Position numbers and translations under genes: made by a program. Shown one piece after another: positions 1-8,417 of a stretch of DNA of 64,000 nt; the first letter of the stretch is position 1, and every line of letters starts with the position of its first letter. The notes under the pieces were generated by a model. That model made no database searches and had not been told where the DNA came from. It saw only the letters and a list, made by a program, of their open reading frames with translations. Source of the stretch: Anaerolineae bacterium (GTDB taxonomy: Bacteria > Chloroflexota > Anaerolineae > Promineifilales > Promineifilaceae); assembly GCA_023954475.1 (NCBI GenBank), contig JAMLHW010000007.1, forward strand, positions 1-64,000, read 5' to 3'.

Positions 1-214
1 TGGCAGCGACGACGATGCCCTCGTCGAGTTCCGGCGAGATGGCATTGTAGATGTCACAGCCGATACCGGCGTGAGTCACCCGCACCGGCGCAGCCAGCAT
101 CAGCCAGGCTACCAGTGCAATGACTCCATAGCTCACCCGCCGCGCCAGACGGCGACCACGAGTTTGATCAATGGCTGCCAATCTGGTTGTCAATCTCTGT
201 TTCAAATTCTTCAT
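1..214 (-). CDS. N-terminus of a secreted or membrane protein (partial)
   Basis: Minus-strand reading frame that starts at ATG (212-214) and runs off the left edge after 71 codons. An AGGAG ribosome-binding site lies about 9 bases before the ATG. The start is basic (MKNLKQRLTTRL), followed by a hydrophobic stretch of about 18 residues near 32-50 ending in AAPVRVTHA, which suits a signal peptide or anchor. The mature part begins GIGCDIYNAISPELDEG. It is in line with the secretion-like genes downstream on the same strand and is probably their next operon member. I do not recognise the family. Confidence 0.6.
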   Translation of the reverse strand, partial: MKNLKQRLTTRLAAIDQTRGRRLARRVSYGVIALVAWLMLAAPVRVTHAGIGCDIYNAISPELDEGIVVAA

Positions 215-309
215 CAAATAGTTCTCCTCATAAGTGTTGGGCCGGTAAGCTGACCGCGCCCAGGTTTTTAGCCTGCCGACAACTAGGTCCGCAGGAAATG
301 AACGAAACG

Positions 310-345
310 AAAGAAGGGCGGAAGGCGGAAGGCGGAAGGCGGAAA
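310..345. repeat. Short GGCGGAA tandem repeat
   Basis: Four back-to-back copies of a 7-base GGCGGAA unit lie in the gap between the first two genes. The reverse complement (TTCCGCC, CTTCCGCC) recurs in the repeat-rich region near 12.5-12.9 kb, so both belong to one purine/pyrimidine-biased intergenic repeat family. Nothing else is seen in 215-396. Confidence 0.6.
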
Positions 346-396
346 AAGCACATCCTGCGAAGATCGAATGCATCTTTCCCCTATTCCCTTTCCCCT

Positions 397-1857
397 CTAT
401 GGCGGTAAATCAGACAACTCAAGCCAGGCTGCGTCCTCTGTGAGTACGGTGGCCAGGGGTGCAGTCGGCCGGAAACGCAGCACCACGGTTACCGGCGCAT
501 CCGGCGTCACGGCCAGCGGCAGCACCGGGTCGATGCGGACGGCGACATCACCACCTTGCTGCACCACGCGCAGTTCACCGGCTTCGAGCAGCGCCTCCCC
601 GTCACTGCTCACCCGCAGCGTCGTCACGACCTCACGGGCAGCTGCATCCCAGGCGACATCCAACAACTCGTAGCGCTGTTCAGGTGGCACGACGTCAAAC
701 AGCACCAGTGCCGGCAGCGCGTCATTCTCGACAAAGGCCAGGGCTGCACCCGGTTGCGGCTTGTCCGGCAAGACAAACGACCACGTCGCCTGTTGGGGCT
801 GGCCGGGCATGACGCGGACGATGCCGTTGCCTTGCGGGTAAGTGATGATGCCGTCGCTGTCCTGAAAGCGGACGACCAGTTCGACGGGCGTCTCACGGTC
901 GGTGGCGAGCGTTGCCCGGGCCGTGACCAGCAGACTGCCGGTTGGCGCTTCGCCGGTTGTAACGGCGACCTCGCCAATCGCCACGTCGCGGTAGGTGAAC
1001 GGCTGTCCGACCGGATAGACGGCAGGTACAGCGACCTGCTCGTCGAGGACGCCTTCAGCCAGCTGCACCGTAGCGCCGTCGGCCGGCAGGGAGAAGAGCA
1101 GCAAGCCGGGTTGCTGCGCCTGGTCGAGCAGCGTCGCCACCTGACGCCGGTCAACGGCATAGACGACGCTGATGGTATACACCCACGTCCGGTCGCCGGT
1201 GCGAATCGTCACAGTGTCACCGCTTGTGATCGCATCCAGCAACCGGCCCGTGACGCCAAACACCGGGCGCACCCACGTGTCGGCCAGCCAGGCGGCGTGG
1301 TTGGTCAAGGTGTCCGCTTCAGGCAGTTCCTTGAAGTTGCCGTGTTTGTCGCCTTCAATGTTGACGACACAGAACAGGTACGTCGTGTCATGGGCCGCAA
1401 CTTCGACAAACAGGGGCTGACCGGGACGCACACTGCTGCCGTACCCATCGGCCTCGCCCGCGCATTCCCCACTACCCAGAGCCGTTGTCGTGGCGGCTGT
1501 GGTGTCATCGCTGCCAAGCAGGGTAAAGCCGAGCCAGAAGAGCAGGACGGCCGGAATGAGCAGCCAGAGGACGCGCCTGCGCCTGCCGCGTGCCGGGGCA
1601 GCCAGGGCGTTCTCGAGCGCGTCATCGAGTCTGTCCAGCGGCCCGGCATAGGCGTACTGGCCCGCTTCGGTGACGATGTTGCCGGCCAGCAGTTCGGGAA
1701 TGGCGGTCTCTTCCAGATAGCGGATGCGATCGGCAACGGACAACAGGCGATTGTCGGTACAGCGCTGCTGCCATTGCTCGCGCAGGACATCGAGGTACCC
1801 CGGATCTGCCTCTTGCAGCAGCCGGGTGCGTTGTTGCGTCGTCAAAATAGTCTGCAT
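397..1857 (-). CDS. Membrane-anchored protein with a sortase-like domain lacking the catalytic Cys
   Basis: 486 residues from ATG 1855-1857, chosen because AGGAG sits 6-8 bases upstream; the frame stays open further but without a ribosome site. The N-terminal ~95 residues are predicted cytoplasmic and end in a basic RGRRRR patch. A transmembrane helix (VLWLLIPAVLLFWLGFTLL) follows, then a large exterior part. Within that part, FGVTGRLLDAITSGDTVTI and RTWVYTISVVYAVD resemble the beta strands of class C/E sortases, but the position where sortases have TLxTC reads LLLFSL, so the nucleophile appears missing. The C-terminal ~250 residues are beta-rich repeats without a family I can name. It is the last complete gene of the minus-strand secretion-like run. 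The sortase relation is an inference from short motifs. Confidence 0.6.
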   Translation of the reverse strand: MQTILTTQQRTRLLQEADPGYLDVLREQWQQRCTDNRLLSVADRIRYLEETAIPELLAGNIVTEAGQYAYAGPLDRLDDALENALAAPARGRRRRVLWLLIPAVLLFWLGFTLLGSDDTTAATTTALGSGECAGEADGYGSSVRPGQPLFVEVAAHDTTYLFCVVNIEGDKHGNFKELPEADTLTNHAAWLADTWVRPVFGVTGRLLDAITSGDTVTIRTGDRTWVYTISVVYAVDRRQVATLLDQAQQPGLLLFSLPADGATVQLAEGVLDEQVAVPAVYPVGQPFTYRDVAIGEVAVTTGEAPTGSLLVTARATLATDRETPVELVVRFQDSDGIITYPQGNGIVRVMPGQPQQATWSFVLPDKPQPGAALAFVENDALPALVLFDVVPPEQRYELLDVAWDAAAREVVTTLRVSSDGEALLEAGELRVVQQGGDVAVRIDPVLPLAVTPDAPVTVVLRFRPTAPLATVLTEDAAWLELSDLPP

Positions 1858-1957
1858 TGAATCTCCTGCCGGCGCGTCGGTGAGGACGCACGCTGCACTA
1901 CGAAGTAGATGGCGTTCATCCTGATGATCTGCCTGACTCGCCGGGCGTGGCGATGGG

Positions 1958-2060
1958 GTACACAGATGCACACAGAAGACACAGATTGAAACCCTGGGCC
2001 CATGCAACAACTCTCTCTTCTCTTATCCCTGTTTTTCCGTGAAATCCGTGTCCGTTTCAT
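1958..2060. repeat. Intergenic CCGTG / CACAGAT word repeat
   Basis: The gap between two minus-strand genes holds stacked short words: cacagatg, cacacagaagacacagattg, then tttttccgtgaaatccgtgtccgt. The same words recur at 2852-2886 (cgcggataaaacgg, cacagatgg), at 8150-8420 and, in part, at 12.36-12.8 kb. They look like a dispersed quasi-tandem family of unknown function. Confidence 0.5.
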
Positions 2061-2071
2061 CGCACTAACCT

Positions 2072-2827
2072 TCATGGCAAAATGGCCGGTAAAACGGGCA
2101 CCGGCAGCTCGATGTGCAGCGACACATCTTCCCCGGCATCGACGAGCCTGTTCCAGCCGTTATAAGCCGGTGCCAGAATCGTCTTGACGCGCTGGGCCGT
2201 CGCCCAGGTAACGGTGCCGTATTCGTTGGTCGTCAGAAATGCCAGCAGCTCGCCGCGCGGATTGAGGAAGTAGACGCGCATGCCGGGCACGCCTTCGCCC
2301 AGTCCGGCGCGGTTGTCGCTGTTCTTGTCGAGGAAAAACGTCAATTCAAATGTGCGCTCCAGCGGCTGTGGTGCGGCGACCAGGAGCTGGGGCACGATGG
2401 CGACGGTGAGAGCCACCTCTGCGTCCGGCATGGCCCCTGGGTCAGTCGTTGCGACACCGGCTTCCGGTAGGGGTGTGGTACCGGCTGCAACCGGCGCTGT
2501 GGCCGGCGTCGCGGTCATGACGGGCGGTGCCGGTGGCACCAGAACGGGAACCGGTACGGGCGTCTGTGTGGGAACAGGGGTGTAGGTCGGCACCGGGGTA
2601 TAGGTGGGCAGCGGTGTGTAGGTGGGCAGCGGCGTATACGTCGGATAGACAGTCGCCGTCGCTGTGGGTAGCGGTGTCGATGTCGGCGGCGGGGTCGGCG
2701 GTAGCGGCGTGTTGGTCGCGGTTGGCGTCAGGTTGATGACCGGCGGCGTGGCCACTGCCTGGCGTGTACTCAAGAACAGACCGAGGCAGACGAGGCCGAC
2801 AGAAAGGAATGGGATTAGACGTCGCAT
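2072..2827 (-). CDS. Secreted protein with Pro/Thr linker and SdrD-B-like C-terminal domain
   Basis: 251 residues from ATG 2825-2827 with a GGGAG about 10 bases upstream. Residues 1-27 form a clear signal peptide (basic start, hydrophobic core, AVA end). Residues ~30-120 are a low-complexity Pro/Thr stalk containing imperfect PTYTPLP repeats, a style common in exported Chloroflexota proteins. The C-terminal part has FFLDKNSDNRAGLGEGVPG, the calcium-binding-like D-x-N-x-D-x-x-x-x-GE-x-G-V-x-G pattern of SdrD B-type repeats, then GTVTW. It is likely a surface or extracellular adhesin-like component of the neighbouring secretion apparatus, but no partner is proven. Confidence 0.65.
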   Translation of the reverse strand: MRRLIPFLSVGLVCLGLFLSTRQAVATPPVINLTPTATNTPLPPTPPPTSTPLPTATATVYPTYTPLPTYTPLPTYTPVPTYTPVPTQTPVPVPVLVPPAPPVMTATPATAPVAAGTTPLPEAGVATTDPGAMPDAEVALTVAIVPQLLVAAPQPLERTFELTFFLDKNSDNRAGLGEGVPGMRVYFLNPRGELLAFLTTNEYGTVTWATAQRVKTILAPAYNGWNRLVDAGEDVSLHIELPVPVLPAILP

Positions 2828-2901
2828 CGCTATGACTCCCTGCAGAAAAAGGTAAATGGAACGCGGATAAAACGGAAATACACAGATGGCATGGCGGTTC
2901 T

Positions 2902-4128
2902 CTACTCTCCGGATTGGGCGGTGACGATGACAGCGGGCAAAAAGGTCAGGCGGCGCACCTCGGTGACGGCGGTACTCCAGAAGAAGTCGGTTGCCGTGCG
3001 GCCGAAAACAGTCGTCTGCACGGCGGCACGGGGATCGGCAGACGCTGTCAGTGCAAACGGCAGCGTCCTATGTGCCGCCGCCGGATCGCCGTAGAAGTGC
3101 GGCTGCCACCGGATCGCGCTGCCGGATGCGGGCAGGTAGCCGACCGGGTCTCCCTCTCCACCGGCGGGCGGGGCGTAAGCCTGCAAGTAGCCGCGCTCGC
3201 CGTCAGTGTCTTCGAGACCGATGGTGTACCCGGCAGCGGCGACGTCGGCGGGGGCGGCAATGTGGTCGTAGACGAAGGTGACGTGACCGGAATCGCCGAG
3301 GTCGATGGCGACGCCGTATGCGGCAATGGCATGGGGTGCATCCCGCAGTCCCACATGCCAATTGACATACAGTGCCTGTGCTGCGGTGGGGGTGAACTGC
3401 TCGATTACCGCCACATACACTCCTTGCTCCCCTGTGACGTCGAGCGTATTGTCACGCCACAGGGGAGCGATAAGTTGGTTGAGTGCATCCAGGGTCGGTA
3501 CCGTCAGATTGATGCCGGTCGTATTACTGATAAATGCAGACGGATCCAGGGCGGCCGCCGGCCCGGCCACAAAGCCGTTGGCGCCGATGAAGACGTAGTC
3601 GAGACGCCGCTCAAACAAGGTGGCGTAGGTGTCGAGTTCGCCGAGGTACGCCGTGACGATGAGATCGTCACACCGTTCGTCGACCGGCAGCGTCTCGCAG
3701 ATGGAGGGGATGCCGTAGTCGGCCAGGTCGATGTAGGGCAAATCGGTGGTGGAAGGGACATAGGCGAGATGGGCACCGGGCACTGTATCCTGCCAGGTCA
3801 ACACATTGTCGCCTACCGAGAAAGGGCCGGCATCGGCCAGTGATGCATTGGCCGGCAAGGGTGCCGTCACCGTGACCACCTGCGCTGTTTTGCCGTAGTT
3901 GGTGAGCTGGACGGCGTAGGGCACAGTCCCGCCCGGCAGTACAGCCCCGGCCGGCGCATCCAGAGTCAGATACGGCGACGAAGATGCGGACGCCACCCCG
4001 CGTGGGACGACCGGATACGTGGTGAGCGGATGCACTGTGAACGGTGTCGCCTGCAGCGTCCAGTGCGTGACGGCAACCAATGTTGTCACCAGGGTGACGA
4101 GCAGCATGAGCAGAAAAATGCGTTTCAC
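2902..4128 (-). CDS. Secreted protein with DUF11-like beta-sandwich region
   Basis: 408 residues. The N-terminus (MKRIFLLMLLVTLVTTLVAV) is a signal peptide or anchor. Residues ~50-110 contain LTLDAPAGAVLPGGTVPYAV and a following TNYGKTAQVVTVTAPLPANA, the pattern of DUF11/CARDB-type extracellular beta-sandwich domains that carry conserved-repeat proteins. The rest is beta-rich without a known motif. The start codon overlaps the stop of the upstream VirB6-like gene in an ATGA, so the two are translationally coupled and probably work in the same envelope complex. Confidence 0.6.
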   Translation of the reverse strand: MKRIFLLMLLVTLVTTLVAVTHWTLQATPFTVHPLTTYPVVPRGVASASSSPYLTLDAPAGAVLPGGTVPYAVQLTNYGKTAQVVTVTAPLPANASLADAGPFSVGDNVLTWQDTVPGAHLAYVPSTTDLPYIDLADYGIPSICETLPVDERCDDLIVTAYLGELDTYATLFERRLDYVFIGANGFVAGPAAALDPSAFISNTTGINLTVPTLDALNQLIAPLWRDNTLDVTGEQGVYVAVIEQFTPTAAQALYVNWHVGLRDAPHAIAAYGVAIDLGDSGHVTFVYDHIAAPADVAAAGYTIGLEDTDGERGYLQAYAPPAGGEGDPVGYLPASGSAIRWQPHFYGDPAAAHRTLPFALTASADPRAAVQTTVFGRTATDFFWSTAVTEVRRLTFLPAVIVTAQSGE

Positions 4129-7100
4129 AGAGAATCCTCCTCCCCTGTTACCGGTGGTGCGGGTAGCGCTGTTGGCGCCGCTGTCTGCACCGTTACCACC
4201 GCGGGGCGTGTCACCAGAAGGGTTGTGGCAGCCGTACCGGCACCGGTGTCGTCCAGCGGCGGCAAGTCCGGCCCGATGGCGACGTCCCGGTACAGTGGCG
4301 GCAACGTATTGAGCAGCACGCCGACTGCCTGGGCGCTCGTTGGGTCTGCCTGACTGTTTGCTGTAATGACTTGAGCTGCTTCATCCAGTCGACCGTCACG
4401 GGCATAGGCAGCGGCACGCACCAGGGTCTCGCGCGGAATGGCATAGTCCGTCACTGCCTGGCGCAAAGCCGTCGTCTGGTGGGCGGCTTGCTCAGGCGTC
4501 ATCCTGAACCCGGCAGCCTGTAGCTGCGCCGCCAGGGCCGCGTTCGGCTCGGCTGCATCCAGCGTGTCGTAGACGGCATTGACAGTCGTTTCAGCAGGAG
4601 CCGTTGTCCGGGGTCGCATCGCGGCACCGGCCAGCCCGCGAATAGCATCCGGCTGCGTGCGGTAGGGATTGTCGGCTGCCAGACGACCGGTTACAGCAGC
4701 TATCCCAGCAGCGGTGCGTAGCCGTTCGACGATCTGCCGGTTGCCGTAGCCCGCTTCCTGCAATGCCCGCGTCTCGCTCTGCAGGGCAGCGACCGTCGCC
4801 CGCGTCGCATCCGGTACAGCGCCGACTGTGTCAGCATCAGCCGCAGCCAGAATCCGGCGCACAGCACGCGCTGCCTGTCGCCGTTGGGGCGGCAACCCGT
4901 CCGGCAGGGACGGCACTGTCCCTGTCTCCCGGAAAGCGGCAGTTGTGCGGTCGGCATAGGTGCCGGCAAACGGTGCCGGGCTGGTTGAGAGCATGACCGG
5001 CGTGTCGTCGAGATAGGCGGGGGCGGCCACCTGCGGCAGGTTGGCGAGGACGACGGCGACGCGGCGTGCCGTTTGGGCATCCAGGTCACTGTTGGCGGTG
5101 ATGTGGGCAGCGGCTCCGGCAAAATCACCGCGCATGGCGGTAGTCTGGGCGGCGTGCAGCACCGGTCGGGACACGGCGCCTGCCTGTATCTGCTCGCGCA
5201 GCATACGTGCCTTGCCGCCCAGTTCACCCAATGCAGTCACGCCGAGCCGGTTGGCCAGTGCCGCGTCAGGTGCCGCTGCTGCGGCCGTCTCGTAGATGGC
5301 AGTGACTGTTTCGGCCGCACCAATGCGGCGTGCCGGCTGCAAGACCGCATCGGCCACAGCCCGCACCGCTGCCGGATGGGAGCGATAGGGATTGTCCGGT
5401 TCCAATCTGTCGACGACGGGCAAGAGACCGCTCTCGCTGCGGTAGCGGGCGGCAATAGCGGCATCGCTGTACCCGGCGTCACGCAGGGCGGCGACATCAT
5501 CGGTGACCGCCTGGGCGACGGCAGCCGTTGCCGCCGCAAACTGCGCCCGGTCGGCAGGCGGCAGGGCAGCGCGAACGGCCCGCAGCCGGCGCCGTGCCCG
5601 CGTTGCCCGTGACTGGACGTGTTGGGGCAAATTGTCGAGCGGGTCGGCTCCACTAGCTTGCGGCGCGACATCAGATGCCAGTGACTGCGCCTGACGGACG
5701 ATGGCGCTGCCGTCTTCTGTCGTAAAACGGATGGCGGGCGCATCGCTCGCACCGGCAGAGGGCGTGGGTGGAACAGTGCGGCTCACAGCACTGTTGCCGC
5801 CACCACCTGACACAGGGCCTGTGCCGTTTCCGTTGGGGCCATTCCCCGATCCATCGCCATTCCTCGATTCATCGCCATTCCCCGATCCATCGCCGTTCCC
5901 CGATCCGTCGCCATTCCCCGATCCGTCGCCATTCCCCGATCCGTCGCCATTCCCCGATCCGTCGCCGGTGACAGGGCCGCCCGAACCGGAGCGCCCAGTT
6001 GCATGTCCGTCTGCTTGAGAGCCCCCGCCGGCATGCCCGTTGCCATTTGCGCGCCGGCGACCGGTCAGCAACACGGCCAACCCCGGATTGCGTGTCACCT
6101 GTGTGCCGATGACGGCACTGCTGAGCACATCCTTGACGCCCTGCGCTACATCCTCGCGCCCTTCGGCAGCCAGATAGCCCAGCGTCAGCCCCGTCGTCGC
6201 CCGGCGGCTGCTGCCCAACAACGCGCCACCAGCAGCGGCGGTCAGCGAAGAGCCGCCCTCGTTGTCGGCAGTGCGGGCAGCATGGGCGATGAGACCGGCA
6301 CCAACGGCTGTGCGTGCCGCTTTCCCACCCGCCCGCACAGCGCCGCTGACCTGCTCATCCACAGCGCCCACTGCGGCAACTCCACGTTGTGCCACCTCAG
6401 AGACACCGGCAGTCGCCAGTGCCACACCACTCCGTGCCGCACTGGCCGTTGCTGCTGCCGCTGCCCCAGACCCCACCGACATACCGCCAATGCTGTGATT
6501 GGTCGTCTTCAGCGCACTGAGGAAACGCCAGCCGACAGGAAACAGGGCGAAAAACGCCAGGCCGACAAAGACGAGGTCGCTGCTGTTGGCGGCGGCGATG
6601 AGAGCGTAGGTGATGATGCCCAGAAAGGCAGCGGTGATGCCCGTCTCGATGAACAACTCGCCGCCGCGCAGCAGGGTATTCACGGCAAAATGCTCGGTGC
6701 GCCGGAAGAATGCCAGCGGCAGGGTGATGGGCAGCGCCAGATAGACGAACAGGAAGGCGAATGTCAAAAACACCCACAGCAGGGCATCGAGACCGCCGAG
6801 GAAATTGGGCAGGATGCCGAGTCCCATGCGGAACATCCCGTCGCGGGCCAAATTGATGGCATCGCTGCGCTCACTGTCACTGAGATTGCCGAAGGTCGTC
6901 GTGTCGCCGTACGGGAAAAAGACAGTGGTAAACGCCGGGGGCAAGGCCGTATCGAGATCTGAGATGGTCTCGACGCCGACAAAGCTGGCGCTGATGTCGC
7001 CAATCTCAATGCACGGCGGTGTCGCCACGATCCACACCGGGCAGCCGTCGATGTCGTAGATGGTAAACACATTCCCCGGCAGCACCGGCAACAGCGGCGT

Positions 7101-7514
7101 TCCCATCGCCGCCGTCGTCGCGTTGCGGATATCCTGACCGAAAGTGATCCGCCACTGGTCGACCTGCTGGATGATGACGATGGGTGCGCCCATCAGGAAG
7201 GAGATGAGAAACCAGCGCGTGGCGAAGTGGAAAAACGGCATCCCCTCAGCGGTGGCGGGGAAGATCGTCTTGACGATGCGCAGTACCAGCAGCCCGACGG
7301 CAGCGAGGACGACAAAGACGACGATGAGCTCATCGACCGCCAGCAAAAACGCCTCGAAAATGTCGGGCAGCGCATCGAGTACCCATTTGTGGAAGTAGTG
7401 GGTGACCTGAATGAAACCGAGTTCGATCAGGTTGATGAGCCACAGCACCGTCGTCACCGCTTCGAGCAGGAAGAAGATGAGGGTGTCAAACGCTTTGTCG
7501 ATTAAGGCGCCCAT
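4125..7514 (-). CDS. VirB6/TrbL-like polytopic protein with long repetitive cytoplasmic tail
   Basis: 1129 residues. The first ~340 contain six to eight hydrophobic helices, including a long extracytoplasmic loop with two close cysteines (GCPVWIVATPPC). This is the arrangement of VirB6/TrbL channel proteins of type IV secretion and of Chloroflexota conjugative elements. Residues ~350-480 are Ala/Gly-rich, and about 500-545 are a GDGSGN repeat (DNA minisatellite). The C-terminal ~500 residues hold two related helical modules of about 215 residues each; compare DNPYRSHPAAVRAVADAV with DNPYRTQPDAIRGLAGAA, and AHITANSDLDAQTARR with AQVITANSQADPTSAQ. It lies 2 bases after the preceding gene and overlaps the next by ATGA. 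The VirB6 assignment is by topology and context rather than clear sequence identity. Confidence 0.6.
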   Translation of the reverse strand: MGALIDKAFDTLIFFLLEAVTTVLWLINLIELGFIQVTHYFHKWVLDALPDIFEAFLLAVDELIVVFVVLAAVGLLVLRIVKTIFPATAEGMPFFHFATRWFLISFLMGAPIVIIQQVDQWRITFGQDIRNATTAAMGTPLLPVLPGNVFTIYDIDGCPVWIVATPPCIEIGDISASFVGVETISDLDTALPPAFTTVFFPYGDTTTFGNLSDSERSDAINLARDGMFRMGLGILPNFLGGLDALLWVFLTFAFLFVYLALPITLPLAFFRRTEHFAVNTLLRGGELFIETGITAAFLGIITYALIAAANSSDLVFVGLAFFALFPVGWRFLSALKTTNHSIGGMSVGSGAAAAATASAARSGVALATAGVSEVAQRGVAAVGAVDEQVSGAVRAGGKAARTAVGAGLIAHAARTADNEGGSSLTAAAGGALLGSSRRATTGLTLGYLAAEGREDVAQGVKDVLSSAVIGTQVTRNPGLAVLLTGRRRANGNGHAGGGSQADGHATGRSGSGGPVTGDGSGNGDGSGNGDGSGNGDGSGNGDGSGNGDESRNGDGSGNGPNGNGTGPVSGGGGNSAVSRTVPPTPSAGASDAPAIRFTTEDGSAIVRQAQSLASDVAPQASGADPLDNLPQHVQSRATRARRRLRAVRAALPPADRAQFAAATAAVAQAVTDDVAALRDAGYSDAAIAARYRSESGLLPVVDRLEPDNPYRSHPAAVRAVADAVLQPARRIGAAETVTAIYETAAAAAPDAALANRLGVTALGELGGKARMLREQIQAGAVSRPVLHAAQTTAMRGDFAGAAAHITANSDLDAQTARRVAVVLANLPQVAAPAYLDDTPVMLSTSPAPFAGTYADRTTAAFRETGTVPSLPDGLPPQRRQAARAVRRILAAADADTVGAVPDATRATVAALQSETRALQEAGYGNRQIVERLRTAAGIAAVTGRLAADNPYRTQPDAIRGLAGAAMRPRTTAPAETTVNAVYDTLDAAEPNAALAAQLQAAGFRMTPEQAAHQTTALRQAVTDYAIPRETLVRAAAYARDGRLDEAAQVITANSQADPTSAQAVGVLLNTLPPLYRDVAIGPDLPPLDDTGAGTAATTLLVTRPAVVTVQTAAPTALPAPPVTGEEDSL
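5840..5969. repeat. 18-bp coding minisatellite (about 7 units)
   Basis: Seven near-identical 18-base units (core ccattccccgatccgtcg on the plus strand) encode repeated Ser-Gly-Asn-Gly-Asp-Gly in the VirB6-like protein. Units differ at a few positions. Length is a multiple of 3, so expansion and contraction keep the frame. Confidence 0.85.
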
Positions 7515-7516
7515 CG

Positions 7517-8128
7517 TTATGTGTTGCCCTCCCCGCGACGGCGTGCGGTGTAGACGACGACAACGGCCAATAACAAGGTGCCCAGCAGCAACGCCAGAGC
7601 CAGACCTGTCCAGTGTCCATTGCCGCTTTGTTCGACCTGTGTCACGGCAACGGCGGCGGCCGGCGGGACAGGCGCAGTCGGCGCTATGATGAGGGTCGGC
7701 GTCACCTGCAAATGGCGCGAGGCTTCACCGGCGTCCGGGATGTAGGGCACGGACGGGTCGGCGGGATCGGCGATGGTGACGTTGCCGTCGCCAATGAACA
7801 GGGTCTGCACATGGTCATCTGTGCCCAGCATGACGCCCAACCCGCGCAGCCCGGCGTCGCCCAGGGCCAGTGCCGTTTCGGCCGACACCCCCTGCCCGGC
7901 AACCACCACCTCGTACAGGCGCAGCCCCGGCACCTGCCAGTGACACCGCCCGTCAGCATCGGTCGTACAGGGCGCGTAGGTCTCGCCGGACGGCTGCTGG
8001 GTCAGGGTCAGGCCGATGCCACTGACGGGCTGGTTGGCGACGGTGCGCAGTTGCACCGTCAAGGTCACCAGCGGTGCCGGCGCGAGCAGGAAACGCATAG
8101 TGAGTACGAGCACGGAGATTAGTACCAT
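7517..8128 (-). CDS. Exported protein with carboxypeptidase-regulatory-like domain and C-terminal anchor
   Basis: 203 residues; ATG 8126-8128 with GGAG nine bases upstream. An N-terminal hydrophobic segment is followed by VTLTVQLRTVANQPVSGIGLTL and PCTTDADGRCHWQVPGLRLYEV, the TDxxGxxxxxxLxPGxY pattern of carboxypeptidase-regulatory-like (transthyretin-fold) domains. Near the C-terminus is a transmembrane helix (WTGLALALLLGTLLLAVVVVY) and a basic RRRGEGNT tail, so the domain faces outside. It sits 2 bases before the VirB6-like gene, in one operon. Likely a small structural envelope subunit; function not known. Confidence 0.6.
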   Translation of the reverse strand: MVLISVLVLTMRFLLAPAPLVTLTVQLRTVANQPVSGIGLTLTQQPSGETYAPCTTDADGRCHWQVPGLRLYEVVVAGQGVSAETALALGDAGLRGLGVMLGTDDHVQTLFIGDGNVTIADPADPSVPYIPDAGEASRHLQVTPTLIIAPTAPVPPAAAVAVTQVEQSGNGHWTGLALALLLGTLLLAVVVVYTARRRGEGNT

Positions 8129-8149
8129 CTCATTTCACTCCACAATAAG

Positions 8150-8417
8150 CCACAGCGTGCGCAGATTGATGCGGACGGAATACGAAGGCAGCGGAAATAG
8201 CCGCGGATAGCGCGGATTGATACAGAGCAAACCGTGTTTTCTTCTCTCTTTGCATCCGTGTTCTTCCTGCCAATCCGTGTCCCATTTTTTTCTTTCCTGA
8301 ACGGGCCACGGATGCACACAGAAAACACGGATAGAAGAAATTTGGAGTCGTGTCATATCCTGTCATGCTGCTCGTCCTTCATCTCAGCGCAATCTGCGCC
8401 AATCTGCGTCCCATTTC
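8150..8417. repeat. Gap filled with CGGATTG / CCGTGTTC word repeats
   Basis: The ~290-base gap is made of short imperfect direct repeats: gcagattgatgcggacgg, ccgcggatagcgcggattg, ccgtgttcttcctgccaatccg, cacggatgcacacagaaaac, and caatctgcgccaatctgcg. They match the words in 1958-2060. No gene or clear promoter is seen. Confidence 0.5.

Noticed and set aside
556-1860. 434-codon plus-strand open frame
   Set aside because: Antisense shadow of the sortase-like gene in GC-rich DNA; no ribosome site and no recognisable domain, while the minus-strand protein has a clear anchor and start.
2914-3843. 309-codon plus-strand open frame
   Set aside because: Shadow of the DUF11-like gene; no start signal.
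5840-5969. Regular 18-bp units resembling a CRISPR array
   Set aside because: Units are directly adjacent without spacers and code in frame; a minisatellite, not CRISPR.
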